In this document: one piece after another, positions 39,348 through 50,384 of the stretch
How the letters are laid out: every line of letters starts with the position of its first letter
Numbering within the stretch: the first letter of the stretch is position 1
DNA from: Pseudomonas sp. NKUCC02_KPG
GTDB taxonomy: Bacteria > Pseudomonadota > Gammaproteobacteria > Pseudomonadales > Pseudomonadaceae
Direction of reading: 5' to 3'
Length of the DNA: 64,000 bases
Assembly (NCBI RefSeq): GCF_019345465.1
Contig: NZ_JAHKRC010000001.1
Location: 310,001 to 374,000, forward strand
Position numbers and translations under genes: made by a program
The notes under the pieces: generated by a model
What the model saw: only the letters and a program-made list of their open reading frames with translations
Told to the model about the DNA's origin: nothing
Database searches by the model: none

Positions 39348-40334
39348 TTATTGACCTAACTTCAGGCGAGCAGTCTCGCCACTGGTGAAAGGAGCCACAT
39401 CCACAGACTGACCGTTGTAGGTCACCTGTGCGCCACGGGCAAAGCCCAGGCGCAGGGTCAGTGGAGGCTTGCCGCTCACTTCTAGATTTTCGCCTTTGCG
39501 CTTCAGTCCACCGAACAGCACTTTACCCGTAGCGTCGGTTACCTGCGTCCAGCAATCAGCGGTGTATTGCACTGCCACTTTGCCTGCACCCGCGACCGGA
39601 GCCACTGTGGCCGCCGGTGGCGTGGCTACAGGTGCGACAACCGGGGCGACTGCAGGAGCGACAACAGAAGGTGCAGGCACCGGGGCTGCCACAACGGGGG
39701 CCGCTGCTGGCGCTTGAGCCGCCGCAGGCAGTGCCAATGCAATGCTTGCCGCCTGCTCTGGAGCAGACTCGGTTACAACCGGAGTTTCACCTTCAGCCTT
39801 GGCCTCGGCGACGGCCTGGTCTTCAGGCTCGTCGAGCGGATGGATGCGGGTTGTGCCGTCTGCACCTTCAACTTCAACGTGTTCCGGGGTCAGGCCAATC
39901 AAGTCCTTGGCACGCATGGACGTTTGATCCTGCCACCAGATAAAACCGCCACCGATCACGGCAATCAGCAACAACAGGCTGACAATACGCAAAATGGTAT
40001 GGGACACCCGCACTGGCTCTTCTATACGGCCCAGGCTGTGCACGTTGCTGCCGTTGGCATCAGTGCCGGTATACAGGTCAAATTCACGTACCAGGCTGGC
40101 CTGATCCATGCCCAGCAATTTGGCATAGGTCCGGATATAGCCGCGAGCAAAGGTATGCCCTGGCAGCTTGTCGAAAGCGCCCGTCTCAAGGTTGCTCAGG
40201 GAGCTGGCCGTGAGGTTGAGTTTCAAGGCGACTTCAGCCAGCGTCCAGCCATTGTTTTCACGGGCCTGACGCAGGGTCTCACCGGGATTGACACGAGTCG
40301 CTGCTAGAACTTCGGGTTGCGCCGCTTTCATCAT
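39348..40334 (-). CDS. rodZ: Cytoskeletal cell-shape protein RodZ
   Basis: Links MreB filaments to the inner membrane. It has 328 residues. The N-terminal helix-turn-helix domain (about 15-85; GETLRQARENNGWTLAEVALKLNL) binds MreB. A transmembrane segment at about 112-133 (ILRIVSLLLLIAVIGGGFIW) is followed by an alanine/proline/valine-rich periplasmic linker (about 190-245) and a C-terminal beta domain (DUF4115; DCWTQVTDATGKVLFGGLKRKGENL). The start overlaps the pilF stop (ATGATGA), so translation is coupled. Confidence 0.95.
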   Translation of the reverse strand: MMKAAQPEVLAATRVNPGETLRQARENNGWTLAEVALKLNLTASSLSNLETGAFDKLPGHTFARGYIRTYAKLLGMDQASLVREFDLYTGTDANGSNVHSLGRIEEPVRVSHTILRIVSLLLLIAVIGGGFIWWQDQTSMRAKDLIGLTPEHVEVEGADGTTRIHPLDEPEDQAVAEAKAEGETPVVTESAPEQAASIALALPAAAQAPAAAPVVAAPVPAPSVVAPAVAPVVAPVATPPAATVAPVAGAGKVAVQYTADCWTQVTDATGKVLFGGLKRKGENLEVSGKPPLTLRLGFARGAQVTYNGQSVDVAPFTSGETARLKLGQ

Positions 40335-41089
40335 TGCTCCGACAGGTATTGCTGATATTCCGGCGTGCCGGGATAGAGTCGTTGTAGTTGCTGGCCATGG
40401 TTGGCAGTTGGGGTGCGGTCGTCGAAAACACTCGCCAGTCGCGCACCGAGCAATAGACTACGTGCATTTTGCCCGCTAAGCAGGCTAAAACGATCGTAAA
40501 AGTCACGTGCTGATACATATTGCTTGTCTTGGTATGACATCTGAGCCATTTCGAGTAGCGCGCGCGGTTGCCGAGGGTTCAGGCGCAGGGCTTTTTCAAG
40601 CTCCTGGCGGCCTCTCTCTCGCTGCCCCAACTCAAGCGACGTTATACCCAGGTTCTCGAAAATACGGGAACGCTCAGGATAAAGGTCATCAGTCGCAGCC
40701 TTTTGAAACTGGACACTGGCTTCCTGATAGCGCTGACGCTCAAACAGGAAACTGCCGTAATTATTGAGGATTCGCGCATCACCAGGCCGCCCGTTCAATG
40801 CGGTACGAAATGACTTCTCGGCCAGCTCGAACTCCATTTCGGACTGAAACACCAATGCCAGTGCGGCGTTGGTGTCCGGGTCCGCCTTGTCGAGTTCCAG
40901 GGCTTTGCGCAAAGGAACTTTGGCCTGTTCGACCATGCCCTGCTGCAGATAACCCAGGCCCAACTGAACATAAGCCTGACGCGCCTCGTTACGCCCTTTG
41001 TCGCCCATCATCGAGGTTGAATCGCCCGATGATGCACAGCCAGCCAAAAAGCCGACCAAAACGACGGAGAGCGCGGCGCGCAGGATCAT
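40331..41089 (-). CDS. pilF: Type IV pilus biogenesis/stability lipoprotein PilF (PilW)
   Basis: Pilotin that localises the PilQ secretin. It has 252 residues. The signal ends LVGFLAGC with lipid Cys18, followed by TPR repeats (about 35-235; for example ARQAYVQLGLGYLQQGMVEQAK). Conserved location between rlmN and rodZ. Confidence 0.95.
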   Translation of the reverse strand: MILRAALSVVLVGFLAGCASSGDSTSMMGDKGRNEARQAYVQLGLGYLQQGMVEQAKVPLRKALELDKADPDTNAALALVFQSEMEFELAEKSFRTALNGRPGDARILNNYGSFLFERQRYQEASVQFQKAATDDLYPERSRIFENLGITSLELGQRERGRQELEKALRLNPRQPRALLEMAQMSYQDKQYVSARDFYDRFSLLSGQNARSLLLGARLASVFDDRTPTANHGQQLQRLYPGTPEYQQYLSEQ

Positions 41090-41101
41090 GGATGTCCTCT
41101 C

Positions 41102-42250
41102 TCAGGGCGCGGACGCAGCGCTTTGTGCCGAATCGGCATCGGCGCTGAGCTCACGTGCCGCAATCAGGCGCGAGCTGCGGCGCGTGCGGTCATTGACCTG
41201 CCCCACCAGTTGGCCGCATGCCGCGTCGATGTCTTCACCACGGGTGGTGCGCACGGTCACGTTATAGCCAGCTTGCTGCAACAGCTCCTGGAAACGGCGA
41301 ATGGCGTTGTTGCTTGGACGCTCATAACCGGAATGCGGGAACGGGTTGAACGGGATCAGGTTGATCTTGCACGGCGTGTCTTTTAATAGCTCGATCATTT
41401 CGCGAGCGTGATCGACGTGGTCGTTCACGTCCTTGAGCAAGGTGTACTCAACGGTCAGCACACGCTTTTCACCCAGGGTCGCCATGTAGCGGCGGCAGGA
41501 ATCAAGCAGCATGGCCAGCGGGTACTTCTTGTTGATCGGCACCAATTGACTGCGCAATGCGTCATTGGGTGCATGCAGCGACAACGCCAGGGAGACGTCG
41601 ATGTGCTTGGCCAGCTCATCGATCATCGGCACCACGCCCGAGGTGGACAGTGTCACCCGGCGCTTGGAGATGCCATAGCCCAGATCATCCATCATCAGAT
41701 GCATGGCGGCGATAACGTTGTCGAAGTTCAGCAGCGGCTCACCCATGCCCATCATCACCACGTTGGTGATGGCACGGTCGATGGTTGCCGGGACGCTGCC
41801 AAAGGATTTGTTGGCAATCCACACCTGGCCAATGACTTCGGCGGCGGTGAGGTTGCTGTTGAAGCCTTGCTTGCCGGTGGAGCAGAAACTGCAATCCAGG
41901 GCACAGCCAGCCTGGGACGAAACGCACAATGTGCCACGCTTGCCCGAGGGAATATAAACGGTCTCGACGCAGCTGCCGGACTCTACACGTACCACCCACT
42001 TGCGGGTGCCGTCGGTAGAAATGTCCTCGCTGACGACTTCAGGTCCACGAACCTCAGCAATGGCCTTGAGCTTGTCGCGCAAGGCCTTGCTGACGTTAGT
42101 CATGGCGTCGAAATCATCGACGCCAAAGTGGTGAATCCACTTCATGACCTGACCGGCACGGAAACGCTTCTCCCCGATTGAGTCGAAGAATTTCTCCATT
42201 TCCGGCTGAGTCAGTCCCAGCAGGTTGGTTTTGCCAGTCGTTGCAATCAT
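41102..42250 (-). CDS. rlmN: 23S rRNA A2503 / tRNA A37 C2-methyltransferase
   Basis: Radical-SAM methyltransferase, 382 residues; start at 42250 chosen ([23 protein letters not shown]), though six further in-frame codons exist upstream. The CxxxCxxC cluster motif is [15 protein letters not shown]. The methyl-carrying cysteine lies in the C-terminal region ([18 protein letters not shown]), and the SAM pocket shows [13 protein letters not shown]. The C-terminal 35 residues ([24 protein letters not shown]) are an extension beyond the usual core. Confidence 0.97.
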   Translation of the reverse strand: MIATTGKTNLLGLTQPEMEKFFDSIGEKRFRAGQVMKWIHHFGVDDFDAMTNVSKALRDKLKAIAEVRGPEVVSEDISTDGTRKWVVRVESGSCVETVYIPSGKRGTLCVSSQAGCALDCSFCSTGKQGFNSNLTAAEVIGQVWIANKSFGSVPATIDRAITNVVMMGMGEPLLNFDNVIAAMHLMMDDLGYGISKRRVTLSTSGVVPMIDELAKHIDVSLALSLHAPNDALRSQLVPINKKYPLAMLLDSCRRYMATLGEKRVLTVEYTLLKDVNDHVDHAREMIELLKDTPCKINLIPFNPFPHSGYERPSNNAIRRFQELLQQAGYNVTVRTTRGEDIDAACGQLVGQVNDRTRRSSRLIAARELSADADSAQSAASAP

Positions 42251-42278
42251 GTCTTCACCCTCACTCACAAGCTAATAC

Positions 42279-42704
42279 TTAGCGAGTGGTTACTTCAGTA
42301 GCTGCGAAAAAGTACGAGATTTCACGAGCTGCAGCCGCTTCAGAGTCGGAACCGTGAACAGCGTTAGCGTCGATGGATTCAGCGAAGTCAGCACGGATAG
42401 TGCCGGCAGCTGCTTCTTTAGGGTTGGTAGCGCCCATCAGTTCGCGGTTCAGAGCGATAGCGTTTTCGCCTTCCAGAACCTGAACAACAACCGGACCGGA
42501 GATCATGAAAGCAACCAGGTCGCCGAAGAAGCCACGAGCGCTGTGCTCAGCGTAGAAGCCTTCAGCTTCGGCTTTGGACAGTTGCTTCAGTTTGGAAGCT
42601 ACAACCTTCAGGCCGGCTTTTTCAAAACGAGTGGTGATCTCGCCGATAACGTTTTTTGCAACAGCGTCAGGCTTGATGATGGAGAAAGTGCGTTGAACAG
42701 CCAT
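42279..42704 (-). CDS. ndk: Nucleoside diphosphate kinase
   Basis: Balances nucleoside triphosphate pools. It has 141 residues: [17 protein letters not shown] at the start, and the phospho-His in NAVHGSDS (about 117). It lies between iscX and rlmN on the same strand. A terminator separates it from iscX. Confidence 0.98.
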   Translation of the reverse strand: MAVQRTFSIIKPDAVAKNVIGEITTRFEKAGLKVVASKLKQLSKAEAEGFYAEHSARGFFGDLVAFMISGPVVVQVLEGENAIALNRELMGATNPKEAAAGTIRADFAESIDANAVHGSDSEAAAAREISYFFAATEVTTR

Positions 42705-42742
42705 GGTGTAACTCCAGAAACAGTGATTTAAGCGAAAAATTA

Positions 42743-42765
42743 AACCCGCGAATTATACGCGGGTT
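42743..42765 (-). terminator. Terminator at the end of the isc operon
   Basis: On the minus strand AACCCGCG-TATAATT-CGCGGGTT followed by TAATTTTTCG, about 35 bases after iscX and 40 before ndk. Confidence 0.85.
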
Positions 42766-42798
42766 CTTGGGTATTTCATAATTACGTCGATTACAAGC

Positions 42799-42999
42799 TT
42801 AGTCGGCTTCTTCGATCCACAAACCCTGAATGGCTTCGAGAACCTTCTCACCGCCACGATCAGGGATATCGTCGAACTCAGGCAGCGCCATGACCAGATT
42901 GCGCAGCGTGACGAAATTCACCGAAAGCGGATCGACGTCCGGGTGAGCTTCAGCCAGCTGAATCGCGATTTCCTGCACATCAACCCATTTAAGGCTCAT
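42799..42999 (-). CDS. iscX: Fe-S cluster assembly protein IscX
   Basis: A 66-residue acidic protein that modulates IscS and may carry iron. Conserved sequence features are LKWVDVQEIAIQLAE..PDVDP and LP.FDDDP-like LPEFDDIPDRGGEKVLEAIQ. Last gene of the isc operon. Confidence 0.96.
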   Translation of the reverse strand: MSLKWVDVQEIAIQLAEAHPDVDPLSVNFVTLRNLVMALPEFDDIPDRGGEKVLEAIQGLWIEEAD

Positions 43000-43011
43000 G
43001 ACAACCCCTTA

Positions 43012-43353
43012 TCAGTGCGGCGCTTCGGCAGCATGGTTAAGCGAATACTTCGGAATCTCGACAGTGATGTCCTCGGTGCCGACGCGAGCCTGACAGCTCA
43101 GGCGCGAAGTGGCTTCCAGACCCCAAGCCCTGTCAAGGTAGTCCTCTTCCAGCTCGTCAGCTTCGTTCAGCGAGTCAAAACCCTCGCGAATCACGCAGTG
43201 ACACGTGGTGCAGGCGCAAACGCCACCGCAGGCACTTTCGATTTCGATGTGATTGTCGTGAGCCACTTCGAGAATGGTCTTGCCGGTCTCAGCCTCTACA
43301 ACCATACCGTCCGGGCAATGCTCGGCGTGTGGCAGAAAAATGATCTGCGGCAT
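43012..43353 (-). CDS. fdx: ISC-type [2Fe-2S] ferredoxin
   Basis: Electron donor for cluster assembly, 113 residues. Ligands: CGGVCACTTC (three Cys, adrenodoxin spacing) and the fourth Cys in SRLSCQARV. 12 bp before iscX. Confidence 0.97.
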   Translation of the reverse strand: MPQIIFLPHAEHCPDGMVVEAETGKTILEVAHDNHIEIESACGGVCACTTCHCVIREGFDSLNEADELEEDYLDRAWGLEATSRLSCQARVGTEDITVEIPKYSLNHAAEAPH

Positions 43354-43356
43354 CAG

Positions 43357-45219
43357 TTATTCCTCGATTTCATTCAGGTTGCGACCCGCCAGGGCGGCCT
43401 TGACGGTCAAGTCCATGCGGCGGGCAGCAAAGGCATCGGTCACTTGCGACAGACGCTTGGTCTGCTGCTCAATGGCGTAACCATCGGTGCCTTTCAATAA
43501 TTCGGATAATTCCTGCATTTGCAGTTCGATGACCATGCGCTCTTCAGCATCCAGCAAGCGCTCACCATCGACTTCAAGGGCCGCTTGCACAGCCTCGATC
43601 AGACGCTGGGCATCCACTTGCTGCTCACGCAATACGCGAGCGACCTTGTCGTCGCTGGCGTACTGGAACGAATCCTTGAGCATCTTGGCGATTTCGCCGT
43701 CGGTCAGACCGTATGACGGCTTGACCTGGATATTGGCTTCAACGCCTGAACCCAGCTCACGTGCAGTCACACTCAGCAAACCATCGGCATCCACCTGGAA
43801 GGTCACGCGAATTTTCGCAGCACCGGCAACCATCGGCGGGATACCGCGCAACTCAAAGCGTGCAAGAGAACGGCAATCGCTGATCAGCTCGCGCTCGCCC
43901 TGCAGCACATGAACCATCATGGCCGTCTGGCCGTCTTTATAGGTGGTGAAGTCCTGAGCACGGGCCACCGGAATCGTGGTGTTGCGCGGGATGACCTTCT
44001 CCATCAGCCCACCCATGGTCTCAAGACCCAGAGACAACGGAATCACGTCAAGCAGCAGCAGTTCGCCACCGTCACGCTTGTTGCCTGCCAGGGTATCAGC
44101 CTGAATCGCCGCACCAATGGCGACCACTTGATCAGGGTCGATATCGGTCAACGGCTGACGGCCGAACATCTCGGCAACGGCCTCGCGCACACGGGGCACG
44201 CGGGTAGAACCACCCACCATGACCACTGCCTGGACGTCTTCAATCTCGATATTGGCGTCGCGCACGGCACGGCGGCATGCCTTCAGACTGCGTGCAACCA
44301 TGGGTTCGATCATTGCGTTAAAGGCTTCACGGGTCAGCTCCGAGTGCCAGTCACCGAAGGCAACGGCCACAGAGGACGCATCGGTCAGCGCTTCTTTGGC
44401 GGCACAGGCTGCCTGCAACAAGGTGCGCTGCGTGCCCGGATCGAGGTCAGCAGACAAACCGGCCCGCTCTACCATCCAGCTGGCAATTGCATGATCGAAG
44501 TCATCGCCACCCAGCGCACTGTCGCCGCCGGTAGCCAAGACTTCAAACACACCGCCGGTCAGGCGCAGGATCGAAATATCGAACGTGCCCCCGCCCAGAT
44601 CATAGATAGCCACCACACCTTCAGCCGACTGGTCCAGACCATAGGCCACGGCAGCCGCTGTCGGCTCGTTGAGCAAACGCAAGACATTCAGACCGGCCAA
44701 CTTGGCAGCGTCTTTGGTGGCCTGACGCTGGGCATCATCGAAATAGGCCGGAACGGTAATCACCGCACCTACCAACTCGCCACCCAGGGTCTTTTCAGCG
44801 CGCTCACGCAGTACTTTCAGGATTTCAGCAGACACTTCAACCGGGCTTTTCGGGCCTTGCACAGTGTCGATAAACGGCATGTGCGACTCACCACCTACAA
44901 AGTGGTAAGGCAGCTGCTCACCCAATTGCTTGACGTCGGAAAGACCACGACCCATCAAGCGCTTGACCGACAGCACGGTATTGAAAGGATCGCTGGAAGC
45001 CGCCAGACGCGCCGACTCACCCACCTCGACGCGATCAGCGTGATAGCGCACGGCAGACGGCAAAATAACGTTGCCATTTGCGTCAGCCAAAGGCTCGGAA
45101 AGGCCGCTGCGCAATGCAGCAACCAGCGAATTGGTAGTGCCCAAGTCAATCCCCACAGCCAGACGTCGCTGGTGCGGTTGAGGACTTTGGCCGGGTTCGG
45201 CGATCTGCAGTAGGGCCAT
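43357..45219 (-). CDS. hscA: Fe-S assembly chaperone HscA
   Basis: Specialised Hsp70 that releases clusters from IscU. It has 620 residues. The ATPase domain has [26 protein letters not shown]-like [14 protein letters not shown] and [14 protein letters not shown]. The substrate domain begins about 385 ([14 protein letters not shown]). It lacks the long C-terminal tail of DnaK. Three bp separate it from fdx. Confidence 0.98.
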   Translation of the reverse strand: MALLQIAEPGQSPQPHQRRLAVGIDLGTTNSLVAALRSGLSEPLADANGNVILPSAVRYHADRVEVGESARLAASSDPFNTVLSVKRLMGRGLSDVKQLGEQLPYHFVGGESHMPFIDTVQGPKSPVEVSAEILKVLRERAEKTLGGELVGAVITVPAYFDDAQRQATKDAAKLAGLNVLRLLNEPTAAAVAYGLDQSAEGVVAIYDLGGGTFDISILRLTGGVFEVLATGGDSALGGDDFDHAIASWMVERAGLSADLDPGTQRTLLQAACAAKEALTDASSVAVAFGDWHSELTREAFNAMIEPMVARSLKACRRAVRDANIEIEDVQAVVMVGGSTRVPRVREAVAEMFGRQPLTDIDPDQVVAIGAAIQADTLAGNKRDGGELLLLDVIPLSLGLETMGGLMEKVIPRNTTIPVARAQDFTTYKDGQTAMMVHVLQGERELISDCRSLARFELRGIPPMVAGAAKIRVTFQVDADGLLSVTARELGSGVEANIQVKPSYGLTDGEIAKMLKDSFQYASDDKVARVLREQQVDAQRLIEAVQAALEVDGERLLDAEERMVIELQMQELSELLKGTDGYAIEQQTKRLSQVTDAFAARRMDLTVKAALAGRNLNEIEE

Positions 45220-45269
45220 CGTAATCAGGACTTATCTGTAATCAGGCGTGCAATCAGGGAAGCACGGAG

Positions 45270-45791
45270 TTAATCGTCGAGGCGCTCTTCTAACTGGCGC
45301 ACTTCGTAGTTGAGCTTGTCGAGGAACTGCATGCGCCGCATCAGGCGCTCGGCCTGCTCGCGTTGCGCAGCATCATCCCAACAAGCAGCGAAGCTGTCGT
45401 TCAATTCGTTCTGAGCGACTTTCAGTCGACGCTTGAATGCTGCAATACCGGCCATATCGGCGCTGTCGTGCAAATCTTCAAGTTCTTCGCGCCACTGCAT
45501 CTGCTGCATCAGAAACTCGGGATCGTGCACCGTGACTTCCAGCGGCAATTCGCCACCCTGTAGCGCGAGCAGGTAACGCGCACGCTTGGGAGGGTTTTTG
45601 AGCGTCTGGTAAGCCTCATTGAGGCTGGCGGACTGCTCCAGCGCCAGACGCTGCTCGCGCTCGGAAGCATCGGCAAATCGATCCGGGTGAACACCGCGCG
45701 CCAACTCTCGATAACGCACAGCCAGCTGATCGAGATCCAGATTGAAACTCGGCTGCAGCTCAAACAAAGCAAAATGACAAGGAGTACCCAC
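45270..45791 (-). CDS. hscB: Fe-S assembly co-chaperone HscB
   Basis: J-domain partner of HscA that brings in IscU. It has 173 residues from a GTG at 45791 ([19 protein letters not shown]), the family length; a longer in-frame reading upstream overlaps iscA. The J domain has the HPD motif in [15 protein letters not shown]. The C-terminal three-helix bundle (about 85-173) binds IscU. Confidence 0.96.
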   Translation of the reverse strand: MGTPCHFALFELQPSFNLDLDQLAVRYRELARGVHPDRFADASEREQRLALEQSASLNEAYQTLKNPPKRARYLLALQGGELPLEVTVHDPEFLMQQMQWREELEDLHDSADMAGIAAFKRRLKVAQNELNDSFAACWDDAAQREQAERLMRRMQFLDKLNYEVRQLEERLDD

Positions 45792-45799
45792 GACTAGCC

Positions 45800-46123
45800 T
45801 CAGATGTTGAAGCTTTCGCCGCAGCCACATTCACCGCGCACGTTAGGGTTATTGAACTTGAAGCCTTCGTTCAGGCCTTCCTTGACGAAATCCAGTTCGG
45901 TGCCGTCAAGGTAGGTCAGGCTTTTTGGATCAATGATCACTTTTTCGCCATGGGTTTCGAAGACCTGGTCTTCTTCACCCACTTCGTCGACAAACTCCAG
46001 CACATAGGCAAGACCGGAACAGCCTGTTGTGCGAACACCCAGACGAATCCCCTCACCTTTGCCGCGCCCGTCAAGGGAGCGGCGAATGTGTCGAGCAGCC
46101 GCTTCTGTCATGCTGATAGCCAT
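45800..46123 (-). CDS. iscA: Fe-S assembly A-type carrier IscA
   Basis: A 107-residue A-type cluster carrier. The three conserved cysteines are in GCSGLAY and near the C-terminus GECGCGESF. It starts [16 protein letters not shown]. 8 bp before hscB. Confidence 0.97.
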   Translation of the reverse strand: MAISMTEAAARHIRRSLDGRGKGEGIRLGVRTTGCSGLAYVLEFVDEVGEEDQVFETHGEKVIIDPKSLTYLDGTELDFVKEGLNEGFKFNNPNVRGECGCGESFNI

Positions 46124-46191
46124 CGTGACTCCTTACCTTTTGCCAGTTTCTTCACCCCGCCTGCGCCATTAACAGGCACACGCAGCGAGGA

Positions 46192-46578
46192 TCAGATCAA
46201 ACCTTTCTTCTGCTTGTAATCGCGAACAGCTGCCTTGATGGCGTCTTCAGCGAGTACCGAGCAGTGAATTTTTACCGGCGGCAAAGCCAGTTCTTCAGCC
46301 AGCTGAGTGTTCTTGATGGTCTCTGCTTCATCCAGAGTCTTGCCTTTCATCCACTCGGTAGCCAGGGAGCTGGAAGCGATTGCCGAACCACAACCATAGG
46401 TCTTGAACTTGGCATCTTCAATAATGCCCTGCTCGTTGACCTTGATCTGCAAACGCATCACGTCGCCGCATGCTGGAGCACCGACCATGCCAGTGCCGAC
46501 ATCCGGGTCTTCCGCGTTCATCTTGCCGACGTTGCGCGGGTTCTCGTAGTGGTCAATGACCTTTTCGCTGTAAGCCAT
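46192..46578 (-). CDS. iscU: Fe-S cluster scaffold IscU
   Basis: Scaffold on which clusters are built, 128 residues from the ATG at 46578 (AYSEKVIDHYENPRNVG). Cluster cysteines are in GAPACGDVM (37), YGCGSAIASSS (63) and HCSVLAEDAI (106). The HscA recognition motif LPPVKIHC is intact. Confidence 0.98.
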   Translation of the reverse strand: MAYSEKVIDHYENPRNVGKMNAEDPDVGTGMVGAPACGDVMRLQIKVNEQGIIEDAKFKTYGCGSAIASSSLATEWMKGKTLDEAETIKNTQLAEELALPPVKIHCSVLAEDAIKAAVRDYKQKKGLI

Positions 46579-46675
46579 GGTACTAATCCTCACTCATCAG
46601 AGAGTCGCTCTTGAGACGCTGTAAATGCTGCTGTTCGCTGCGCTTACAGCGTCTACTTTACGGCGACTTAAATTG

Positions 46676-47890
46676 TTAGTGCGCCGCCCATTCGATTTTC
46701 GAAATGTCGATGCCGTCTTTGTACATGTCCCACAGCGGCGACAGTGCGCGCAGCTTGGTAACAGCCTCGCAAACCTTCTGCGCGGCGTAATCGATTTCTT
46801 CTTCGGTGGTGAAACGACCGAACGTGAAACGAATCGAGCTGTGTGCCAACTCGTCATTGCGGCCCAGGGCACGCAATACGTAGGACGGCTCAAGGGAAGC
46901 GGAAGTACAGGCCGAACCGGACGACACAGCCAGATCCTTGAGCGCCATGATCAGCGACTCGCCTTCAACGTAGTTGAAGCTCAGGTTCAGGTTGTGAGGT
47001 ACGCGATGGACCATGCTGCCGTTGACGTACAGCTCTTCAAGGTGTTCAACCTGCTTGAAGAAACGGTCGCTCAACGCCTTGATACGGACGTTTTCGGCCG
47101 CCATTTCTTCTTTGGCGATCTGGAACGCTTCGCCCATGCCCACGATCTGGTGGGTGGCCAAGGTGCCCGAACGCATGCCACGCTCGTGACCGCCGCCGTG
47201 CATGGCAGCTTCGATACGGACCCGAGGCTTGCGGCTTACGTACAGCGCGCCAATGCCTTTAGGGCCGTAGGTTTTGTGTGCCGAGAACGACATCATGTCG
47301 ACTTTGAGCTTGGCCAGGTCGATTTCAACCTTGCCGGTAGACTGTGCAGCATCAACATGGAACAACACGCCGCGCGAGCGAGTCAGCTCACCAATGGCAG
47401 CGATGTCGTTGATGGTGCCGATTTCGTTGTTCACGTGCATGATCGAAACCAGAATGGTGTCGTCGCGCATGGCCGCTTCAACCATGGCTGGCGTAACCAG
47501 ACCATCTGTACCCGGCTCGATGTAGGTCACTTCAAAGCCTTCACGCTCCAGCTGACGCATGGTGTCGAGAACGGCCTTGTGTTCAATCTTGTCGGTGATC
47601 AGGTGCTTGCCTTTGGTGGCATAGAAATGCGCAGCACCCTTGATTGCCAGGTTGTTGGCCTCGGTCGCACCAGAGGTCCAGACAATTTCACGGGGGTCGG
47701 CATTGACCAGATCAGCAACCTGACGACGACCGTTCTCTACCGCTTCTTCAGCTTTCCAGCCAAATACGTGGGAACGCGACGCCGGGTTACCGAAGTTCCC
47801 GTCAACCAGCAGGCAGTCGCTCATTTTTTGAGCAACACGCGGATCAACCGGGGTAGTGGCTGAGTAATCGAGGTAAATTGGCAACTTCAT
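46676..47890 (-). CDS. iscS: Cysteine desulfurase IscS
   Basis: PLP enzyme that takes sulfur from cysteine for Fe-S clusters and tRNA thiolation. It has 404 residues. PLP lysine in [17 protein letters not shown] (about 206); catalytic Cys in [16 protein letters not shown] (about 328). It follows iscR by 49 bp. Confidence 0.98.
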   Translation of the reverse strand: MKLPIYLDYSATTPVDPRVAQKMSDCLLVDGNFGNPASRSHVFGWKAEEAVENGRRQVADLVNADPREIVWTSGATEANNLAIKGAAHFYATKGKHLITDKIEHKAVLDTMRQLEREGFEVTYIEPGTDGLVTPAMVEAAMRDDTILVSIMHVNNEIGTINDIAAIGELTRSRGVLFHVDAAQSTGKVEIDLAKLKVDMMSFSAHKTYGPKGIGALYVSRKPRVRIEAAMHGGGHERGMRSGTLATHQIVGMGEAFQIAKEEMAAENVRIKALSDRFFKQVEHLEELYVNGSMVHRVPHNLNLSFNYVEGESLIMALKDLAVSSGSACTSASLEPSYVLRALGRNDELAHSSIRFTFGRFTTEEEIDYAAQKVCEAVTKLRALSPLWDMYKDGIDISKIEWAAH

Positions 47891-47939
47891 GGACTATCTC
47901 CTAAATCAGGCTGGCTGGCGCACCGTCGTTTTTAAGCAA

Positions 47940-48431
47940 TCACTCGACGGCGGACGCTTCGATCTTATCCAGGTGCGGCACCTTGCCATTACAGCGGCGC
48001 TGATCCTGACGCTGGGCTACCTCTTGTACCTCACGGCGAGTGACAAGATCAGCCAAGCTGATACCACTGAGAAAATCGTGTATTTGCAAGCTGAGGTCGC
48101 ACCACAGGTGGTGGGTCAGGCAAGTATCGCCGGCATGGCAATCGCCAAGACCCTGGCAACGCGTTGCGTCGACCGACTCGTTCACGGCATCAATTACCTG
48201 AGCCACTTGAATGCTTTGCATCTCGCGCGACAGCTGATAGCCGCCACCCGGGCCACGCACACTGGAAACCAGGCTGCTGCGGCGCAATTTGGCAAACAGT
48301 TGCTCAAGGTAGGAAAGAGAAATGCCTTGGCGCTCGGAAATATCGGCCAGGGACACGGGCCCGTGCTGTGCGTGCAACGCCAAATCGAGCATCGCAGTTA
48401 CGGCGTAACGGCCTTTTGTAGTCAGTCTCAT
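47940..48431 (-). CDS. iscR: Fe-S cluster-sensing transcriptional regulator IscR
   Basis: Rrf2-family repressor of the isc operon, 163 residues. The winged helix is at 1-65 ([18 protein letters not shown]). The cluster ligands are Cys92, Cys98, Cys104 and His107 ([18 protein letters not shown]), all present, so it should carry a [2Fe-2S] cluster. First gene of the operon; a type 1 IscR site overlaps its promoter. Confidence 0.98.
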   Translation of the reverse strand: MRLTTKGRYAVTAMLDLALHAQHGPVSLADISERQGISLSYLEQLFAKLRRSSLVSSVRGPGGGYQLSREMQSIQVAQVIDAVNESVDATRCQGLGDCHAGDTCLTHHLWCDLSLQIHDFLSGISLADLVTRREVQEVAQRQDQRRCNGKVPHLDKIEASAVE

Positions 48432-48462
48432 GGACAGGTACCACGGAATTCGGAATGGGGCG

Positions 48463-48520
48463 AGTATGCTATTCCCGACTATTTAAGTCAACTATTAGAC
48501 CTAGTACTTTAGTCGGGATT
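48463..48520 (-). promoter_or_regulatory. iscR promoter with type 1 IscR binding site
   Basis: On the minus strand, -35 TTGACT (48486-48491), 17-base spacer and -10 CATACT (48463-48468). A 25-bp site at 48471-48495 reads ATAGTTGACT-TAAAT-AGTCGGGAAT, matching the published type 1 consensus at nearly all positions and covering the -35. A second, poorer half-match (CCCGACTAAAGTACTAGGTC) lies just upstream. This predicts autorepression by holo-IscR. Confidence 0.8.
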
Positions 48521-48584
48521 ACCCGCAAAAGAGCGCGCGCATTGTAGCAGGGTATGCGGCGTAATGGCACACGACACGCATCCT

Positions 48585-48668
48585 GTGGAAGCGGGCTTGC
48601 TCGCAACGGCATCGATGCGATGTTTCAAGCAAACCCCTGTGATGCCATCGCGAGCAAGCCCGCTCCCG
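48585..48668. repeat. REP-type inverted pair (GTGGGAGC family)
   Basis: GTGGAAGCGGGCTTGCTCGC faces GCGAGCAAGCCCGCTCCCGC. It lies just past the cysE stop, before the iscR upstream region. Confidence 0.85.
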
Positions 48669-48690
48669 CCCATCATTCAGCCCACAACCC

Positions 48691-49470
48691 TCACACCGCC
48701 TTGCTTTCATCCTTGTCTTTTACACAGGCAAAGTCTTCTTCGCGCAGCTCAGGCAGATCTTTCGCACAATAAGGACTACCCAGATCCTTCAGCGCACCGC
48801 ACATGCCATCCAGCTTGCCGTCGACCGCCTGCAAGTGATCCAGCAACCGAGCAATGGCACGGGCAACCGGGTCGGGCATGTCTTCACTGACGCCGTAGGC
48901 ATCAAAACCGATCTTCTCGGCCATCGCTTTGCGCTTGGCCTCGGCCTCATCGTCACTTTTGACAATAATGCGCCCCGGAATACCCACCACCGTCGCACCC
49001 GGCGGCACCGCCTTGGTCACCACCGCATTGGAACCGACCTTGGCACCCGCCCCGACAGTGAACGGCCCGAGCACCTTGGCGCCCGCCCCGACCACAACAC
49101 CATCTTCCAGCGTCGGGTGGCGCTTGCCCTTGTTCCAGCTTGTGCCACCCAGGGTCACACCCTGGTACAGGGTTACGTCATCACCGATTTCCGCGGTTTC
49201 CCCAATCACAATACCCATGCCGTGATCGATGAAAAAACGACGCCCCACCTTGGCCCCCGGGTGAATTTCAATCCCGGTCAGCCAGCGCCCGAAATTCGAC
49301 ACCAAACGGGCCAGCCACTTCCAGCCGGCCTGCCACAACAGCGCCGACAAACGGTGAATCCAGATCGCATGCATCCCCGGATAGCACGTCAGCACCTCGA
49401 AAGCGTTACGCGCCGCGGGATCACGATGAAACACACTTTGGATATCTTCACGCAGACGCTCAAACATCAT
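48691..49470 (-). CDS. cysE: Serine O-acetyltransferase
   Basis: Makes O-acetylserine for cysteine synthesis. It has 259 residues (or 258 from the second ATG). The N-terminal helical domain ([27 protein letters not shown]) precedes a left-handed beta-helix of hexapeptide repeats (about 120-190; [30 protein letters not shown]). The C-terminal tail is longer than in E. coli. Located beside iscR and overlapping the trmJ stop. This context links cysteine supply to Fe-S assembly. Confidence 0.97.
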   Translation of the reverse strand: MMFERLREDIQSVFHRDPAARNAFEVLTCYPGMHAIWIHRLSALLWQAGWKWLARLVSNFGRWLTGIEIHPGAKVGRRFFIDHGMGIVIGETAEIGDDVTLYQGVTLGGTSWNKGKRHPTLEDGVVVGAGAKVLGPFTVGAGAKVGSNAVVTKAVPPGATVVGIPGRIIVKSDDEAEAKRKAMAEKIGFDAYGVSEDMPDPVARAIARLLDHLQAVDGKLDGMCGALKDLGSPYCAKDLPELREEDFACVKDKDESKAV

Positions 49471-50240
49471 TAATCCTTGCGCTTGAGCAGCTCGCCACGG
49501 GCTGCTTTCTGGGTTTCGGTGAGAATGCCGCGCAGAATGTTCATCTCTGCACGACTGACCGCACTGCGCCCGTAGAGCCGACGCAGGCGCGCCATCAGGT
49601 GGCGCGGCTTTTCGGGATCCATAAATTCAATGGCCACCAGGGTTTGCTCCAGGTGCTCGTAAAAGCGCTCCAGCTCATCCATGGTCGCCAACTCGCCACT
49701 TTTGGTGGACGCCACTTCCTCTTTCTCGATCTTGCTCGGCTGCCCCTGGCTCGCGAGCCAGGCCATGCGGATTTCATAGCTCAATACCTGCACGGCCGCG
49801 CCCAGATTCAGAGAACTGAACTCAGGGTCGGACGGGATATGCACGTGAAAGTGACAGCGCTGCAACTCTTCATTGGTCAGGCCGGAGTCTTCACGACCAA
49901 ACACCAACGCAATCTCAGCGCCTTGAGCCGCTTCCTGAACCACTTTCTGCCCACACTCGCGCGGGTCCAGCAGCGGCCAGGGGATGCGGCGATCACGGGC
50001 ACTGGTACCCAGAACCAGATTGCAGCCCACCAAGGCATCTTCAAGGGTCGCGACTACTTGAGCATTTTCGAGAATGTCACCCGCACCTGACGCCCGCGCA
50101 TCGGCTTCATGGTGAGGAAACAACCTTGGCTCCACCAGAACCAGCCGCGACAACCCCATGTTTTTCATGGCACGCGCAGCACCGCCGATGTTCCCGGGAT
50201 GGCTGGTATTGACCAGAACGACACGAATATTAGGCAACAA
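49470..50240 (-). CDS. trmJ: tRNA Cm32/Um32 2'-O-methyltransferase
   Basis: SPOUT methyltransferase, 256 residues. Conserved: [40 protein letters not shown] and [19 protein letters not shown], the knotted SAM site. The stop overlaps the cysE start by one base or so, indicating coupling. Divergent from suhB. Confidence 0.96.
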   Translation of the reverse strand: MLPNIRVVLVNTSHPGNIGGAARAMKNMGLSRLVLVEPRLFPHHEADARASGAGDILENAQVVATLEDALVGCNLVLGTSARDRRIPWPLLDPRECGQKVVQEAAQGAEIALVFGREDSGLTNEELQRCHFHVHIPSDPEFSSLNLGAAVQVLSYEIRMAWLASQGQPSKIEKEEVASTKSGELATMDELERFYEHLEQTLVAIEFMDPEKPRHLMARLRRLYGRSAVSRAEMNILRGILTETQKAARGELLKRKD

Positions 50241-50384
50241 AGGAAGCGCTCACAGACCAGCAAAAGGGAGCAAATCTTACCTAAGCAAAACGCCATAAGC
50301 TACGAAAGCTAACGCAAACCTTCATCTGCCAAAGTTTTCTGATAGAATATTCGGCTTTCTTTAACAACCTTAGGTGAAACGTCC